A stretch of 64,000 bases of DNA from JBBRHH01 sp963788015 (GTDB lineage: Bacteria; Planctomycetota; Phycisphaerae; Tepidisphaerales; Tepidisphaeraceae). Each line of letters opens with the position of its first letter. Position 1 is the first letter of the stretch. The notes beneath the pieces are model-generated. The model made no database searches. It was given only the letters and a program-made list of their open reading frames with translations, and had not been told where the DNA came from. The translations under genes were made by a program, and so were the position numbers. The DNA is taken from the NCBI GenBank assembly GCA_963788015.1, contig CAWBEY010000012.1, forward strand, positions 682,001 through 746,000, given 5' to 3'. Positions 35,034 to 44,860 of this stretch are shown piece after piece.

Positions 35034-35777
35034 ATGGCTAAGGGTTATACACCGTCCACGGAAGTTCATATTCCATCCCTGCAGCAGAAGCAGGAGGTGT
35101 TCACTGATCCGATGCGTCCTGGGAGTGGAACGCCGTGGGAGGATCGTGGCGCGTCGGGGACGATTGTCGCATTTTTCAAGACCTGCCTGATGAGCCTTTC
35201 GCGTCCGCGGGCGCTGCTGGCTGGGATACGCCGGCCGGACACGCGCGGCGACGCCACGCCGTTTGCCATCGGATGCGGGTTGTTGTGGGGCGTGAGTTCA
35301 CTGATCAACAATTATCTGCTCTTCCTCTGGTATCAGCGCGACACGCGATACACCATCGACGGCTCGTATTGGACCAATAGCCTCGTGCAATTTGTGCTGG
35401 TTTGCCTTCTGCCGCTGGTGTTTTTGCACATTTACACCGTCTTATTCGCCAAGCTGGCCAATGCCGGCGACATGAAACGGCGCGTGCCCAATTCGGTGCT
35501 GTTCAACATCTTCGCTTATTGCCTGGGGCCGAGCCTGCTGGCGCTGATCCCCGTCGCTGGGCCGCCGCTGGCGGTGGTGTGGATTGTCGTATTGCTGATC
35601 CTGGCGGCGAACACGCGCTTGAACATCAAGATGGCGGGGGCGATCGTCAACACAATGATGGTGCTGGTGACGGCGGCCGTGGTCGGCTCACTGGTGTATT
35701 ACCTCGGCGGGAAGGTTGCTCCAAGCGCCATTGAGCTGAAGCCGGTGACGCCTCCGGTCGTGGGGCGGCCTGTCTGA
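35034..35777 (+). CDS. Yip1-family membrane protein
   Basis: 247 residues. GGAGG is seven bases before the ATG. The polar N-terminus ends at FFKTCLMSLSRPRALLAGIR, the amphipathic start typical of the Yip1/DUF1282 domain. Five hydrophobic segments follow (PFAIGCGLLWGVSSLINNYL, LVQFVLVCLLPLVFLHIYTV, FNIFAYCLGPSLLALIPVAG, PLAVVWIVVLLILAANTRLN, TMMVLVTAAVVGSLVYYLGG). Function in bacteria is unknown. A methyltransferase gene starts eight bases downstream on the same strand. Confidence 0.8.
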   Translation: MAKGYTPSTEVHIPSLQQKQEVFTDPMRPGSGTPWEDRGASGTIVAFFKTCLMSLSRPRALLAGIRRPDTRGDATPFAIGCGLLWGVSSLINNYLLFLWYQRDTRYTIDGSYWTNSLVQFVLVCLLPLVFLHIYTVLFAKLANAGDMKRRVPNSVLFNIFAYCLGPSLLALIPVAGPPLAVVWIVVLLILAANTRLNIKMAGAIVNTMMVLVTAAVVGSLVYYLGGKVAPSAIELKPVTPPVVGRPV

Positions 35778-35785
35778 CGCAGATG

Positions 35786-36540
35786 ATGCACATTTGCACG
35801 AACCCGCAGGATCGACTGTCGCGCCTGCGCGGGCGTCTGCTGGCGCGCATTCATCTGCGATACCAAACGATTACCGAGACGCTGAGGATCGGGGAGATTT
35901 ACTTTAATTTTACGCGCATTGCTGATCCCAATCGTGTGCTGGACGAGGTGGCGCGGGATGAAGATCTGCGTGAGCGGCTACAAGGGCCGCGAAACAAGTC
36001 ATTGCCGCGGCCGCAACCGCTTCACCTGCCGTATTGGGCGGAGCTTTGGGACAGGCGCTGGCGATTGCGGAACTGCTGCTGAAGGACGTGGATGCACGGG
36101 CCCAGCGCCTGCGGGTTCTGGATCTTGGATGCGGCATGGGGTTGACGGGCGCTGCCGCGGCGGCCGCCGGACACCGGGTGCTGTTTGCAGACCTGGAGCG
36201 GCCGGCGTTGCTGTTTGCGGCGCTGAACAGCCTGCCGTATCGCCGGCGGGTGCGGACGCGCGAGTTGGATTGGCGCGTTGATCTCCTGCACGAACAGTTC
36301 GACTTGATCATCGGTGCAGACATTCTCTATGAACGGAGCCAATGGGAGTATCTGGAGCCGTTCTGGCGCAAGCACCTTTGTGATGGGGGCACGGTGTTAC
36401 TGGGCGAGCCTGGGCGGCAGAGCGGGGATTTGTTTCAGCCATGGATTCGCTCGCGCGGCTGGTCGCTGGAGGTCATGCATCATCCGGTGGTGACGCGAAC
36501 GCAGCCGATTCGACTTTTTCGGCTGGCGGTCGGCGCATAA
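35786..36540 (+). CDS. METTL21/NNMT-like methyltransferase (one frameshift)
   Basis: About 252 codons. The N-terminal helical part (RIHLRYQTITETLRIGEIYF) leads to LHLPYWAELW, the entry motif of the PF10294-type methyltransferases. A shift near 36045 then gives LGQALAIAELLLKDVDARAQ, LRVLDLGCGMGLTGAAAAAA (SAM motif I), HRVLFADLERPALLFAALNS and FDLIIGADILYERSQWE, the 'D-(V/I)-L-Y' catalytic region. The family methylates lysines or small amines. The target is unknown. Likely co-transcribed with the Yip1-like gene. Confidence 0.8.
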
Positions 36541-36545
36541 AAAAG

Positions 36546-36580
36546 CCCGCCGCCAAGCGCGATGCGCCGGCCGCGGGCAT
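36546..36580 (-). terminator. Terminator-like hairpin, minus strand
   Basis: Read on the minus strand: GCCCGCGGCCGGCGC ... GGCGGCGGGC followed by TTTTTT. The stem is GC-rich (GCCCGC/GCGGGC plus inner pairs). On the plus strand the order (A-run before the hairpin) does not fit termination of the methyltransferase gene, so it should stop transcription coming from the right. Confidence 0.6.
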
Positions 36581-36954
36581 AAGAACGAATGATCCCGCAT
36601 GTGCCGTGTCAGAGGCGGATGGTCAAACCCTCGCAAAAAATGTGGGTGATGACCGGATTAGCCCACCACCATTTCTGGCAGTGGCACAGGAGCGTTCTCC
36701 TGTATTACCCGTCATTCGCTTCCCGTCTGATCCGTTCGAGTACACAAAACGGATACTGCGGTCGTGCGGCCGACGAGCGGTCATCCCCGGGGGTTGCTTA
36801 TCGGTTTGCCAAAAATGTGCCTCGGAACCACGAACACGGCAGACCATTCGTACTGGTTCATAGTATCGGCGCGGAGAGGCGGGGACAATCACCAAATGCA
36901 GTGCTTTTGCGAGATGACAATATCGCGAAATTTGCGTTGAACCCACAGACGAAA
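36581..36954. other. 370-bp gap between two minus-strand terminators
   Basis: No protein gene is convincing on either strand. Since terminator-like hairpins face the same way at both ends, a small untranslated RNA read from the minus strand could lie here, but no promoter is clear. Confidence 0.3.
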
Positions 36955-36984
36955 ACGGAGCGGCCGGATTGAAGGCCGCTCCGT
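36955..36984 (-). terminator. Rho-independent terminator of the export-lipoprotein gene
   Basis: On the minus strand ACGGAGCGGCC and GGCCGCTCCGT form a perfect 11-bp stem with an 8-base loop, followed by TTTT. It begins 20 bases after the stop codon at 37005-37007 and closes the exopolysaccharide gene series. Confidence 0.85.
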
Positions 36985-37004
36985 CGCATTAATCTTGCAA
37001 ATGA

Positions 37005-37748
37005 TTACTTGGCCGAGGTAACGGCAGCGGGGCGCACCACGCTGCTGGTGGCGCTGATGCCGCCGCCAACACCCGAGATGGGGTTGGTGATGGTGGCGAT
37101 GCGATGGCCCAGCACAGTGAGCGGGGTCTGGGGGATGTAGATGATGTCCCCCTGCTCGAGCAGATAGTTCTGGCTCATATCGCCCGCGTCGAACACTTTG
37201 GTGAAGTCGACGACGGCGGTCTCGTTGGGTTTGCCGTTCTTGCCCGGGCGGCTGATGCGGATCTGCTCGGGCCAGCCGCCTTCGTTGAGGCCGGCGTCGG
37301 CGAGGGCTTCGACGACGGTATCGCGGCCGGTGAAGGCGTGCTTGAGGTTGCCGCCGCCGAGGCCGAAGATGTAGAAGAATTTGCTGTTGGCGGTGACGAC
37401 GATCTTGATGTCGGGGCTGGAGTAATATTTCTTGGTCATCTCGCGCAGCATCGAGGCGATTTCTTCGGGGGTTTTGCCGGCGACAGGGACTTCGCCGATG
37501 AGGTTGAACGTGACGGTTCCCTGGGCGCTGACGGTCTGGCTGACGCCATTGAGCTCGGTAATGCCGGGGGCCAGGACGTTAATTTGATCGGGGGGATCAA
37601 CGATGTACTTGTAGGACGCGACCTCGTGTTCCTTGTACTGCTTGAACACGCCATGAGCGCCTTCGGCGCCTTTGGTGCTGTGATGCTCGCTTTCGCATCC
37701 GGCCACTATCAGCGCCACCGCCACAACTGCTACTGCAAACGCCTTCAT
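37005..37748 (-). CDS. Polysaccharide export lipoprotein (Wza-like, Poly_export + SLBB)
   Basis: 247 residues. ATG 37748 has GAGGAG upstream and opens a lipoprotein signal (MKAFAVAVVAVALIVAGC). YKYIVDPPDQINVLAPGITE and VSAQGTVTFNLIGEVPVAGK are the Poly_export domain with 'G-V/T-I/V-x-LP-x(I/L)G-x-V-xV-x-G-x(T/S)' character. IVVTANSKFFYIFGLGGGNL and LEQGDIIYIPQTPLTV are SLBB-type repeats. It should form or line the outer-membrane channel for the polymer made by this island. Intact frame, and the last gene before a strong terminator. Confidence 0.88.
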   Translation of the reverse strand: MKAFAVAVVAVALIVAGCESEHHSTKGAEGAHGVFKQYKEHEVASYKYIVDPPDQINVLAPGITELNGVSQTVSAQGTVTFNLIGEVPVAGKTPEEIASMLREMTKKYYSSPDIKIVVTANSKFFYIFGLGGGNLKHAFTGRDTVVEALADAGLNEGGWPEQIRISRPGKNGKPNETAVVDFTKVFDAGDMSQNYLLEQGDIIYIPQTPLTVLGHRIATITNPISGVGGGISATSSVVRPAAVTSAK

Positions 37749-37939
37749 ATCAATCTCCTCATACGGGCGAGAAATTTTACAACACAGTTTTAGAATAAAT
37801 CCCGGTCCGCCGATTGGGAGGCCGCGGGGTTTTTGCCCAGCGACTCCCACTCGGCGACCGGTTGGAGTTCCACGGCCGCGCTGCGAATCGTAGCCGTGGT
37901 GGAGTAAAGCCAACGTTAAAAAAACCTCACGTACAACAA
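37749..37939. other. Gap between the two export-lipoprotein genes
   Basis: 190 bases. CCACGGC (37872-37878) and GCCGTGG (37895-37901) can pair across 16 bases, but no T-run follows on either strand. No gene. Confidence 0.3.
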
Positions 37940-38665
37940 CTAAAAGGGGCCTAGAAAGATCATCTCCGTCAGGGTGATGGCCGGGCGGAGGGGGAACAGA
38001 ATATGGTTCACGGTCATTCCAAATTGGGTCATCGGCGTCGGCGGCACATAAACCAGATCGCCCTCTTCGAGCAGAATATTTTCGGTCAGATCGCCGCTTT
38101 CGTACATTTTGGTGACGTCGAGCGTAACGCGCTGCTTGATCTTCGGATCCTCGTTGGGGCGCACAACCACGATGCGCTCGCCCCACGATCCCTCAACAAG
38201 CCGCGAATCTGCAAGCACCTTGAGGATGGTGTCGCGGCCGGTGTAAGGGCGGATACCGGGGGTGCCGACGCGGCCAAAGACATAGAGCTGCTTGCTGCGG
38301 TATTCCTTCACGATCACGACGATGTCGAGGGCTTCCTTGCCGTAATACTTGCTGCACAATCTGGGCGAGCAGCGTGGAGATTTGTTCCGGGGTTTTGCCG
38401 GCGACGGGCACGGTGCCCACCAGGTTGAACGTGACCGTTCCGTCGGAACTGACCGTCCCGCCTTTGCCGTTCAGTTCGGCGATCTGGGGGGCGCTGATCT
38501 CGATGACGTCGGGTGGCTCAACGTGATAAACGCCCGGCGGGACTTCGGTGGTGACGGAGTTGAGCCACATGTTCATCTTCTCGGTCGGAGAAGGGCCTTT
38601 GGTGCGCACCCGCTGGCCAATGCCATGAGCAGGAGGGCTGAAAATGGGGCGGTGATTCGTTGCAT
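37940..38665 (-). CDS. Second Wza-like polysaccharide export lipoprotein (two frameshifts)
   Basis: About 242 codons. ATG 38665 opens MQRITAPFSALLLMALASGC, a lipoprotein signal. A shift near 38590 leads to LNSVTTEVPPGVYHVEPPDV and VSSDGTVTFNLVGTVPVAGK (Poly_export). A second near 38345 leads to VVIVKEYRSKQLYVFGRVGT and LLEEGDLVYVPPTPMTQFGM (SLBB). It is a close paralogue of the 37005-37748 protein with the same domain order, so the two probably arose by duplication and may form mixed or alternative export channels. Confidence 0.85.
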
Positions 38666-38692
38666 CGAGTTTCAGTTGTTCGCGCGGCGGCG

Positions 38693-40553
38693 TTACTGTC
38701 CTCCACCAAAAATGACGGTCAGCGTGCGGAGCAGGATCTTCAGGTCGAGCCAGATCGACTGTTTTTTGATGTACTGCACGTCGAAGTAGATCCATTCCTG
38801 GAAGTCGGTCTCGCCCCGGTCGCGGCGGCGGCTGACCTGCCAGAGGCCGGTGATGCCGGGCCGGACGCTGAGGCGGGCTTCGCGCCAGGCGGGGCACATC
38901 TGGTTTTCGCGGTCGGGGCTTGGGCGCGGGCCGACGAGGCTCATCTGCCCGATCAGCACGTTGAAGAACTGCGGCCACTCGTCCATGTTGAGCTTGCGAA
39001 GCCAGCTGCCCGACGATGAAGATGCGCGGGTCGTCCTTCATCTTGAACTGCGGGCCGTCCACTTCGTTTTGCACCATCAGCTTGCGTTTGATCTCGTCGG
39101 CGTTGGGCACCATGGTGCGGAACTTCCAGCAGCGGAAGTTCTCGGCCGCCCCGGCCCTGGCGCATGTGGCCGTAGAAGATGGGGCCGGGGGAGTTGATCT
39201 TGATGCAAAGCGCGATGAGCGGATAAAGCGGGAGCGTGACGGCGAGGAACAGCAGGGCGCCGACGATGTCGATGGCGCGCTTGGTGAAACAGAAGGCGCT
39301 GTAGCCAAAGCCGCAGAGGGCGGGTAACGATGCCGCCTCCAGCACCGTTTCGAGGCGGATCGGCCGGCCGACGGAGAGCGACCTGGAAATCGCCTTGATC
39401 TTCAGCGGGCTGCGGGGTGATGGCCTGGATGGTGGGTTTGTCGCCGCCCAGCACGATGGCGTGGGAGAGGGCGGTGGATTTCGAGCGCCACGGTGGCGAG
39501 CGTGGTGTCGGGCATGACGACGCAGCGCTTCAAGACCAGCGCCGCGCCGATCTTGGAGCCGCTGCCGATGGTGGTCGGGCCGACGATGACGGCGTCGGGG
39601 CCGATCTCGACATCGTCGCCGATCGCGATGGGGCCGAGCAGGTTGGCGGTGCTGTCGATGTTGACGTTGTTGCCGACCCAGATGCGCTCGCCCTGATCGA
39701 CGAGATTGCCGCCTTCCTGCGAGCCAGTGCGGCTTCATGCGGAGAAGGGCTTCGTTGAGCTCGATACAGATGTTCGCGGTCGTGCAGGCTGAAGCTGCGG
39801 CCGGGGATGGTGCTGCCGCGGAGCCGGAGCCCCGCGCGGAGCATCGGCGCCTGGCCACTGATTGATGCGGTGCGGCAGTCGACATCTAGCAGCGTGCTGC
39901 ATGGCGGCGCTGGACAGCACGATGATGACGGGCCAATCGCGGTCGACCTGGAGCGAGCGTCCGTTGGTGCCGTTTTCATAGGATCGATCGACGCGCTGCA
40001 CCTGGCCGCTCTGATCGATTCGCAGATTTTCGTCGTAGCTCTTGCCGCGCTTGATCTGCGGGAAGTCGATCAGCGTCGCATCGCAGCGGTTCTGGCGATG
40101 GACCAGGATCGCGTGGTTCAGATCGCAGATGGGAAAGCGATGGCCGTTGAAAATCAGAAACAGCGGCTCGCTCGGGCCGGAATCGGGCGCGGCGGTGAGG
40201 GAGTCGGCGTGAATCTGGAGTTGGCCGTCGTACGAGACGATTTTCTGCCGGGCGACGCTGGGGGGCGAGAGGGCCGCGAAGGTTGCCTGCTGTTCTTCGG
40301 GCACGACCAGCGACGACCACGTCAGCTCGGACTCGGCGAACAGCTGATCGAAAAGATCAGCGATTTTCGCGTTGCCCAAGACCCAGTTCCAGCCAGGGGG
40401 CATGCCTTCGCCTCGCGGATCGCCTTCGCGCGCCATGCGCCGCTCGACGACGACCAGCGCCTGGTGGATGCTGCGAACAGCAGATCGGCCCGGCAGCGCG
40501 GCGGTTACCGGCTTTTCAGAAATTGTTTGAAGGCTATCCAAGTTCGAATCCAT
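38693..40553 (-). CDS. Nucleotidyltransferase-like / hexapeptide / sugar-transferase fusion (several frameshifts)
   Basis: About 620 codons in at least five frame segments. Residues 1-230 are a degenerate nucleotidyltransferase-like domain (EPLFLIFNGHRFPICDLNHA, ILVHRQNRCDATLIDFPQIK). Then comes a left-handed beta-helix: IWVGNNVNIDSTANLLGPIA, IGDDVEIGPDAVIVGPTTIG. The C-terminal third is a bacterial sugar transferase (initiating undecaprenyl-phosphate phosphotransferase): FTKRAIDIVGALLFLAVTLP, LCIKINSPGPIFYGHMRQGR, FRTMVPNADEIKRK, LNMDEWPQFFNVLIGQMSLV, GPRPSPDRE and RPGITGLWQVSRRRD. It should start repeat-unit assembly on the lipid carrier. The usual N-terminal membrane helices of WcaJ/WbaP are replaced by the two soluble domains. 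Confidence 0.82.
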
Positions 40554-40598
40554 CCCAACGATCTGTTCAGCGTCATTTCGCCACTGGCCGCGTTTACT

Positions 40599-42944
40599 TT
40601 AAGCAGCGTCGCTCTTGTTCAAGGACGCAATGTTCTGGTCCTGTTTCGGCGCGCTCTTGTCGGTCGGCGGTTGCGCCGCGCGGGCTGTTGTAGTAGCTGT
40701 CGTAGGCGGTTTTGCCGCGGTGATAGCTGCTGCTCTGCCTGTAGCTTCACCTGGTTCATGACGGTGCCGATCAGGTTGGCGCGGCTGCGGCGGAGAATCT
40801 CCTCCACCATCTTGACGGTGTCCCGGTCGACCTCGGCGTTGAAGCTGCAGATCACGCCATCCACCATTCCGCACAGCACGTGCGTGTCGCTGACGGGCAG
40901 GAGCGGCGCGGTGTCGAACACAATGTGGTCGTACAGCTCGCTCAGCGCGGTGAGCAACTGCGACCATCTCCGGCCGGGAAACCAACTCGCTGGGGCGGAC
41001 CATCGGGGTGCCGGCCGGCAGGACTTCGAGCCGTTCGATGTCGCTCTTGCGGATGACGGCGCCGGGCTCGCTGGCTGCCCTGGATCAGTTCGGCGAAGCC
41101 GGGGCTATCGGGGATGTTGAAGACGCGATGGACGTCGGGCTTGCGCAGGTCGCCGTCGATCAGCAGCACGCGACGGCCGGCCTTGGCGATGGAGATCGCG
41201 AGGTTGACCGCCAGCGAGGTCTTGCCATCGCCGGGGGTGGGGCTTGTCACCAGGATGGTCTTGTTCTGCAATTCGGGGCTGCCGAAGAGCAACTGCGTGC
41301 GGATGATGCGGAACTCCTCGGCGATCAGGTTGCGGGCCTGCTCGCCCTTGATGCGCTTGAGCTCTTGAATCTTGGGGATCGTGCCCAGCACCTGGGTGTT
41401 CATCAGCGGCTCGATGTCGCGCGGATGGCGGAGACGGCTGTCGAACTTGTCGACCAGCATCGCCAGCAATACGCCCAGCAGCAGGCCGCCGGGCCAGCCG
41501 GCCATCTGAATCTTCGCCCGCTTGTCTTCAGAGGGCACCTTCGGCGGAAACGCCGGGGATGCGATGGTCAGCGCGGTGGCGAAACCGGGGCGTTGCTTGC
41601 GGATCACGTCTTGCAGCGTCTTCCAGCTATCGCGGCGATCGGCGGCCGCCAGTTCAATCTGATCATCAAGCTGCTTGATCACCACCTGCACTTTGGCCAG
41701 CTCAAAAAGCTGCTTGTCCAGCTTGTGCGCTCGACGCCGTAATGTTTGAGAAATGCGTCGGCCTCGTTGGCTTGCTGATCGAGTTCCTCGACGGCGATCT
41801 GATCGTTAAGACGTTGAGCGCGGTCAATTTTGGCGTCGATGATCGCTCGAATTTCTTGGTCGCGGGCGGCCACCATCTGGATCGCCTTTTCAAGACGCGC
41901 CTTGGCTTTCATGACTTCGGGATGCTCTTCGAGCTTGCCGCCGTTGCGCTCGCCCTGGAGATCGCTATAGGCTTTGACCTGTTCGCCCATCGCCGCCTGC
42001 AGGATGCTGTCTTTGGCGCGCTCGGCCTCCAGCAGTTCAAGGCGCTCCTTCTCTTTCTTTGCGGAGTCAACGGCAACCTCCGAGCCTTTGCGCCATTTTT
42101 CCAGCGACGACTGCGCCGTCATGCGCTTGATGAGCGCCTCGGCATGTTTGTTCTCGAGGTCGGTCATGAGGCGAACGATGGCGTCGCGCTCCGGGCCTTT
42201 GGTTTCGATGTTGCTCTGCAAGGCCAGCCGCGTGCGCTCGCCCTGAAGCTTGTTGAGCTTCACGAGCATCTCGTCGCACTGCTGCTGAAGGGTTTTGATT
42301 TGAACATTGTCCTGGGCCTGCGCGGTTTCGGTCACGTAGTCGATCAGCGCCTCGGCGTAGGCGTTGCAGATGGCGGCCGCCAGTTGTGCGTCGGGCTTTT
42401 CAGTGGCGATGATAACCACGCCTTTGTTTGGATCGTCCGAGCCTTCGACCACGCCGGCGAGGCGGGCCACGACGTCCTGCTGCACGGCCTTGATGGAGAG
42501 GTCCATCGTTTTCAGCCATGGCAGGGCCTGGCGCAGTCCTTCCTTCTGAGCAGCCTTTAATGTGATCTGGATATCGGTCAGCTTATCCACGCCGCGATGG
42601 ATGGGGATGGTGGGGTCGCTGGGGAGGTTATCCACATTGGGCGGGGTGTACTCCAGGACTGCCTGCGTCTGGAAGACCGGCTTGATCATCCGTTGGGCCG
42701 CGAAGTAGACCGCGCCGCCCGTTGCGCAAGTCACTAGAAGCACCAGCCACCATCGGCGCAGGATGCCGGTAAGGATGTGAATGCCGGCGGGTCGGCGTGA
42801 GCCGCCGCCGTGGGGAAGCACAGGTCCAAGGCCGCCGCCCGAAGGGAAGTCGATCACTTGGATGATGGCCGGGCCTTGCGGCGTCATGATCGATGCCGCC
42901 GGGGCGTTTTGGCCTGCCCGCTGTATCGCTCGCGAATCGTTCAT
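40599..42944 (-). CDS. Wzc-like chain-length regulator with C-terminal tyrosine kinase (frameshifts)
   Basis: About 782 codons. The first membrane helix is WWLVLLVTCATGGAVYFAAQ after a GGG-rich cytoplasmic start, followed by the Wzz-type periplasmic domain with long coiled coils (KLNKLQGERTRLALQSNIET) and the second helix GWPGGLLLGVLLAMLVDKFD. The BY-kinase domain has Walker A TSPTPGDGKTSLAVNLAI, Walker A' RVLLIDGDLRKPDVHRVF and Walker B YDHIVFDTAPLLPVSDTH. In a shifted frame near 40690 a Tyr-rich tail appears (YHRGKTAYDSYYNS), as expected for the autophosphorylation cluster. Frame changes occur near 41695, 41050-40950 and twice in the tail. It controls polymer length and export through the Wza-like partners. 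Confidence 0.88.
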
Positions 42945-43062
42945 GGGATACCACCCCAAAAGGGGCCTTGATGCGTTATGCAGTTGTCAGTGAATCGCTC
43001 CACTGCTTTATTCTCACATTCCTTCAACGACACTCTATCGCCACGACATTACTCCACCGGAT

Positions 43063-44179
43063 TCACTCCACGGGGGCAGTCACGGACGGTGCCGGGCGGA
43101 AGTTCTTCCACAACCGCCTCCACCAGCTATCACGGTTTGACAGTTCCGCCGCCGACAAATCAGTACTGCTGCTGAGGCTCTGTCGTTCGGAGGTGCTCAT
43201 GTTCTTGTCTAATACGATTGATCCGCGCACCTCCGCGCCGGGGCGACCGATGCCTTGGACGCGACGACGGCCTGTTCAACCATGGCGCCCGCGCCGACCT
43301 TGGCGTCGCTCCAGAGGATCGACTCGTGGATAACGGAGTCGGCTCCGATTTCGCAACCCGCGCCAATGAGGGCCGGGCCAATCACCACGGCGTCGGCGAG
43401 GATCTTCGCACCCGGCCCGACGTAGGCTGGTCCGATGACCCGCGCCTGGGGGTGAACATAGGCGGTCGGATCGATCCAGAGGCCAGGCAACTTGACCGGC
43501 AAATGATCGACAAAGCTCTTGCGATGTTGGGGATCGTTAAGCAAATCGACCATCGCGTTCAGATACCATTCCTCGTTGCGAATGGCAATAATCTTTCCGC
43601 TGATGGGAACCGCCTGCACTTTCAGGCCGCTGGCGGTCAGGCGGGGAATCAACTGCTCCTTCATGTCCTGATAGCCCTTGGTCTTGATGTAATGAAAGAC
43701 GTCGGGCTCGCAGATGTATAGACCGGCCGGCTTGAGCTGCAACAGGCGTTGCAGATCGCCGGAGTGATCCGTGTCGGCGGTGGCCGCCACCGTCAGAGTG
43801 GCGCCATTTTTACGATGCTCGGCGATCAGATGATCGAAGTCCACGTCCAGCAGGAGGCTTGCGCCCTGAACCACAATGAAGGTCTGGTTGCCCAGCCAGT
43901 CCTGGCAGTCCTTGATGCAGCCTGCCGCGCCGCGGGGCATTGAATCTTCGCTGTAATGGATGGAGATGTCGGGGGTGGGGTTGTACCCGAGTTGCTGTGC
44001 GATGGTGTGAGTTCGGCCATTGGCGCTGATTGCCATGTGGCCGATGCCTGCCTGCGCAGGGCGGAGAGAACATGCTCGATGATGGGCTTGTCGACCAATG
44101 GCCACAAGGCCCTTGGCGCTTGTCTGGAGAGCGGGCACTGCCCGAACTCCTGACCACCCGCTAGTACAACTGCTTTCAT
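43063..44179 (-). CDS. NDP-sugar pyrophosphorylase-like protein with hexapeptide repeats (two frameshifts)
   Basis: About 372 codons. MKAVVLAGGQEFGQCPLSRQ, then PLVDKPIIEHVLSALRRQ, is the nucleotidyltransferase start, but the usual G-T-R-L-x-P loop reads GQEFGQCPLS, so classical catalysis is doubtful. ASLLLDVDFDHLIAEHRKNG, GLYICEPDVFHYIKTKG and KIIAIRNEEWYLNAMVDLLN follow. The C-terminal half is a beta-helix: YVHPQARVIGPAYVGPGAKI, LADAVVIGPALIGAGCEIGA. A shift near 43240 gives the true end (DSWWRRLWKNFRP...). It is a relative of the N-terminal part of the 38693-40553 fusion. It may be a regulator or scaffolding homologue. Confidence 0.75.
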
Positions 44180-44860
44180 GTCGTGCCTATATCCCTTCCT
44201 GGGCGAAGACCCGCCGAACAACACGCGGGCTTGGCGTATCCGTCATGGACCGCCGCATTTTCACCGCCTCCGGTGCAACGCGCCCAACAACCCAAACAGG
44301 ATTATCCAAATCCTATTCGAGAGCATTCTCTCACCAATCGATCTTCTCCCGGACGTTCAGATCAGTACGTTAAACTAAAATCGACAGCGTATGCAAACAT
44401 TAATTGTCGGATCCTGCGACCAATAACTCTTTGAACATAGCCTGCTCGATTTGCAGCCAGAATGACTGCGCTCCGAGAGCTTGGCGTCGGCCAAGCCGCG
44501 TGTTCGATTCTTGCTTCATCGCATGTCGAGCGTCGCCGTCTCTCGCAAAGTCGGCAATGCTCCCGGCCTCACGCGCCCATTGGGCACCGTGACTGCCAGA
44601 TGATCCTTTATCGATCAGGTGGGAAACAGGGATGTGGGCTTTACTCCATCTCCACGTCTCCAACTCACAAATACTATGACTTACAGCCGAACGACCGTCA
44701 AGTGGCCAGCATTCGGCGTTCGTTATACCGGGTTTCATCTGCTGCGCCAGCCCCGATGGGCCTTTGTACCGATTTTCCTTATTTTGAAGGTGGTGGGCGT
44801 CAAATTGATTGTCGCCCGCCGTCTTCTCCATATTCACATCGTCCAGTAGGGGCACAAGTC
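44180..44860. other. 680-bp lower-GC gap inside the exopolysaccharide island
   Basis: I see no recognisable gene. Open frames on both strands (for example 44462-44923 plus, 44400-45008 minus) have no ribosome-binding site and no family resemblance. The region should contain the promoter for the 44179-37005 gene series. A GTTCGATTC string near 44500 is not part of a tRNA. Confidence 0.35.

Noticed and set aside
39807..41120. A 437-codon plus-strand frame
   Set aside because: Runs antisense to the sugar transferase and kinase genes. No conserved motif.
44475..44520. tRNA-like string (possible anticodon arm and GTTCGATTC)
   Set aside because: The putative T-arm does not pair, the anticodon loop would be six bases, and no acceptor stem is present.
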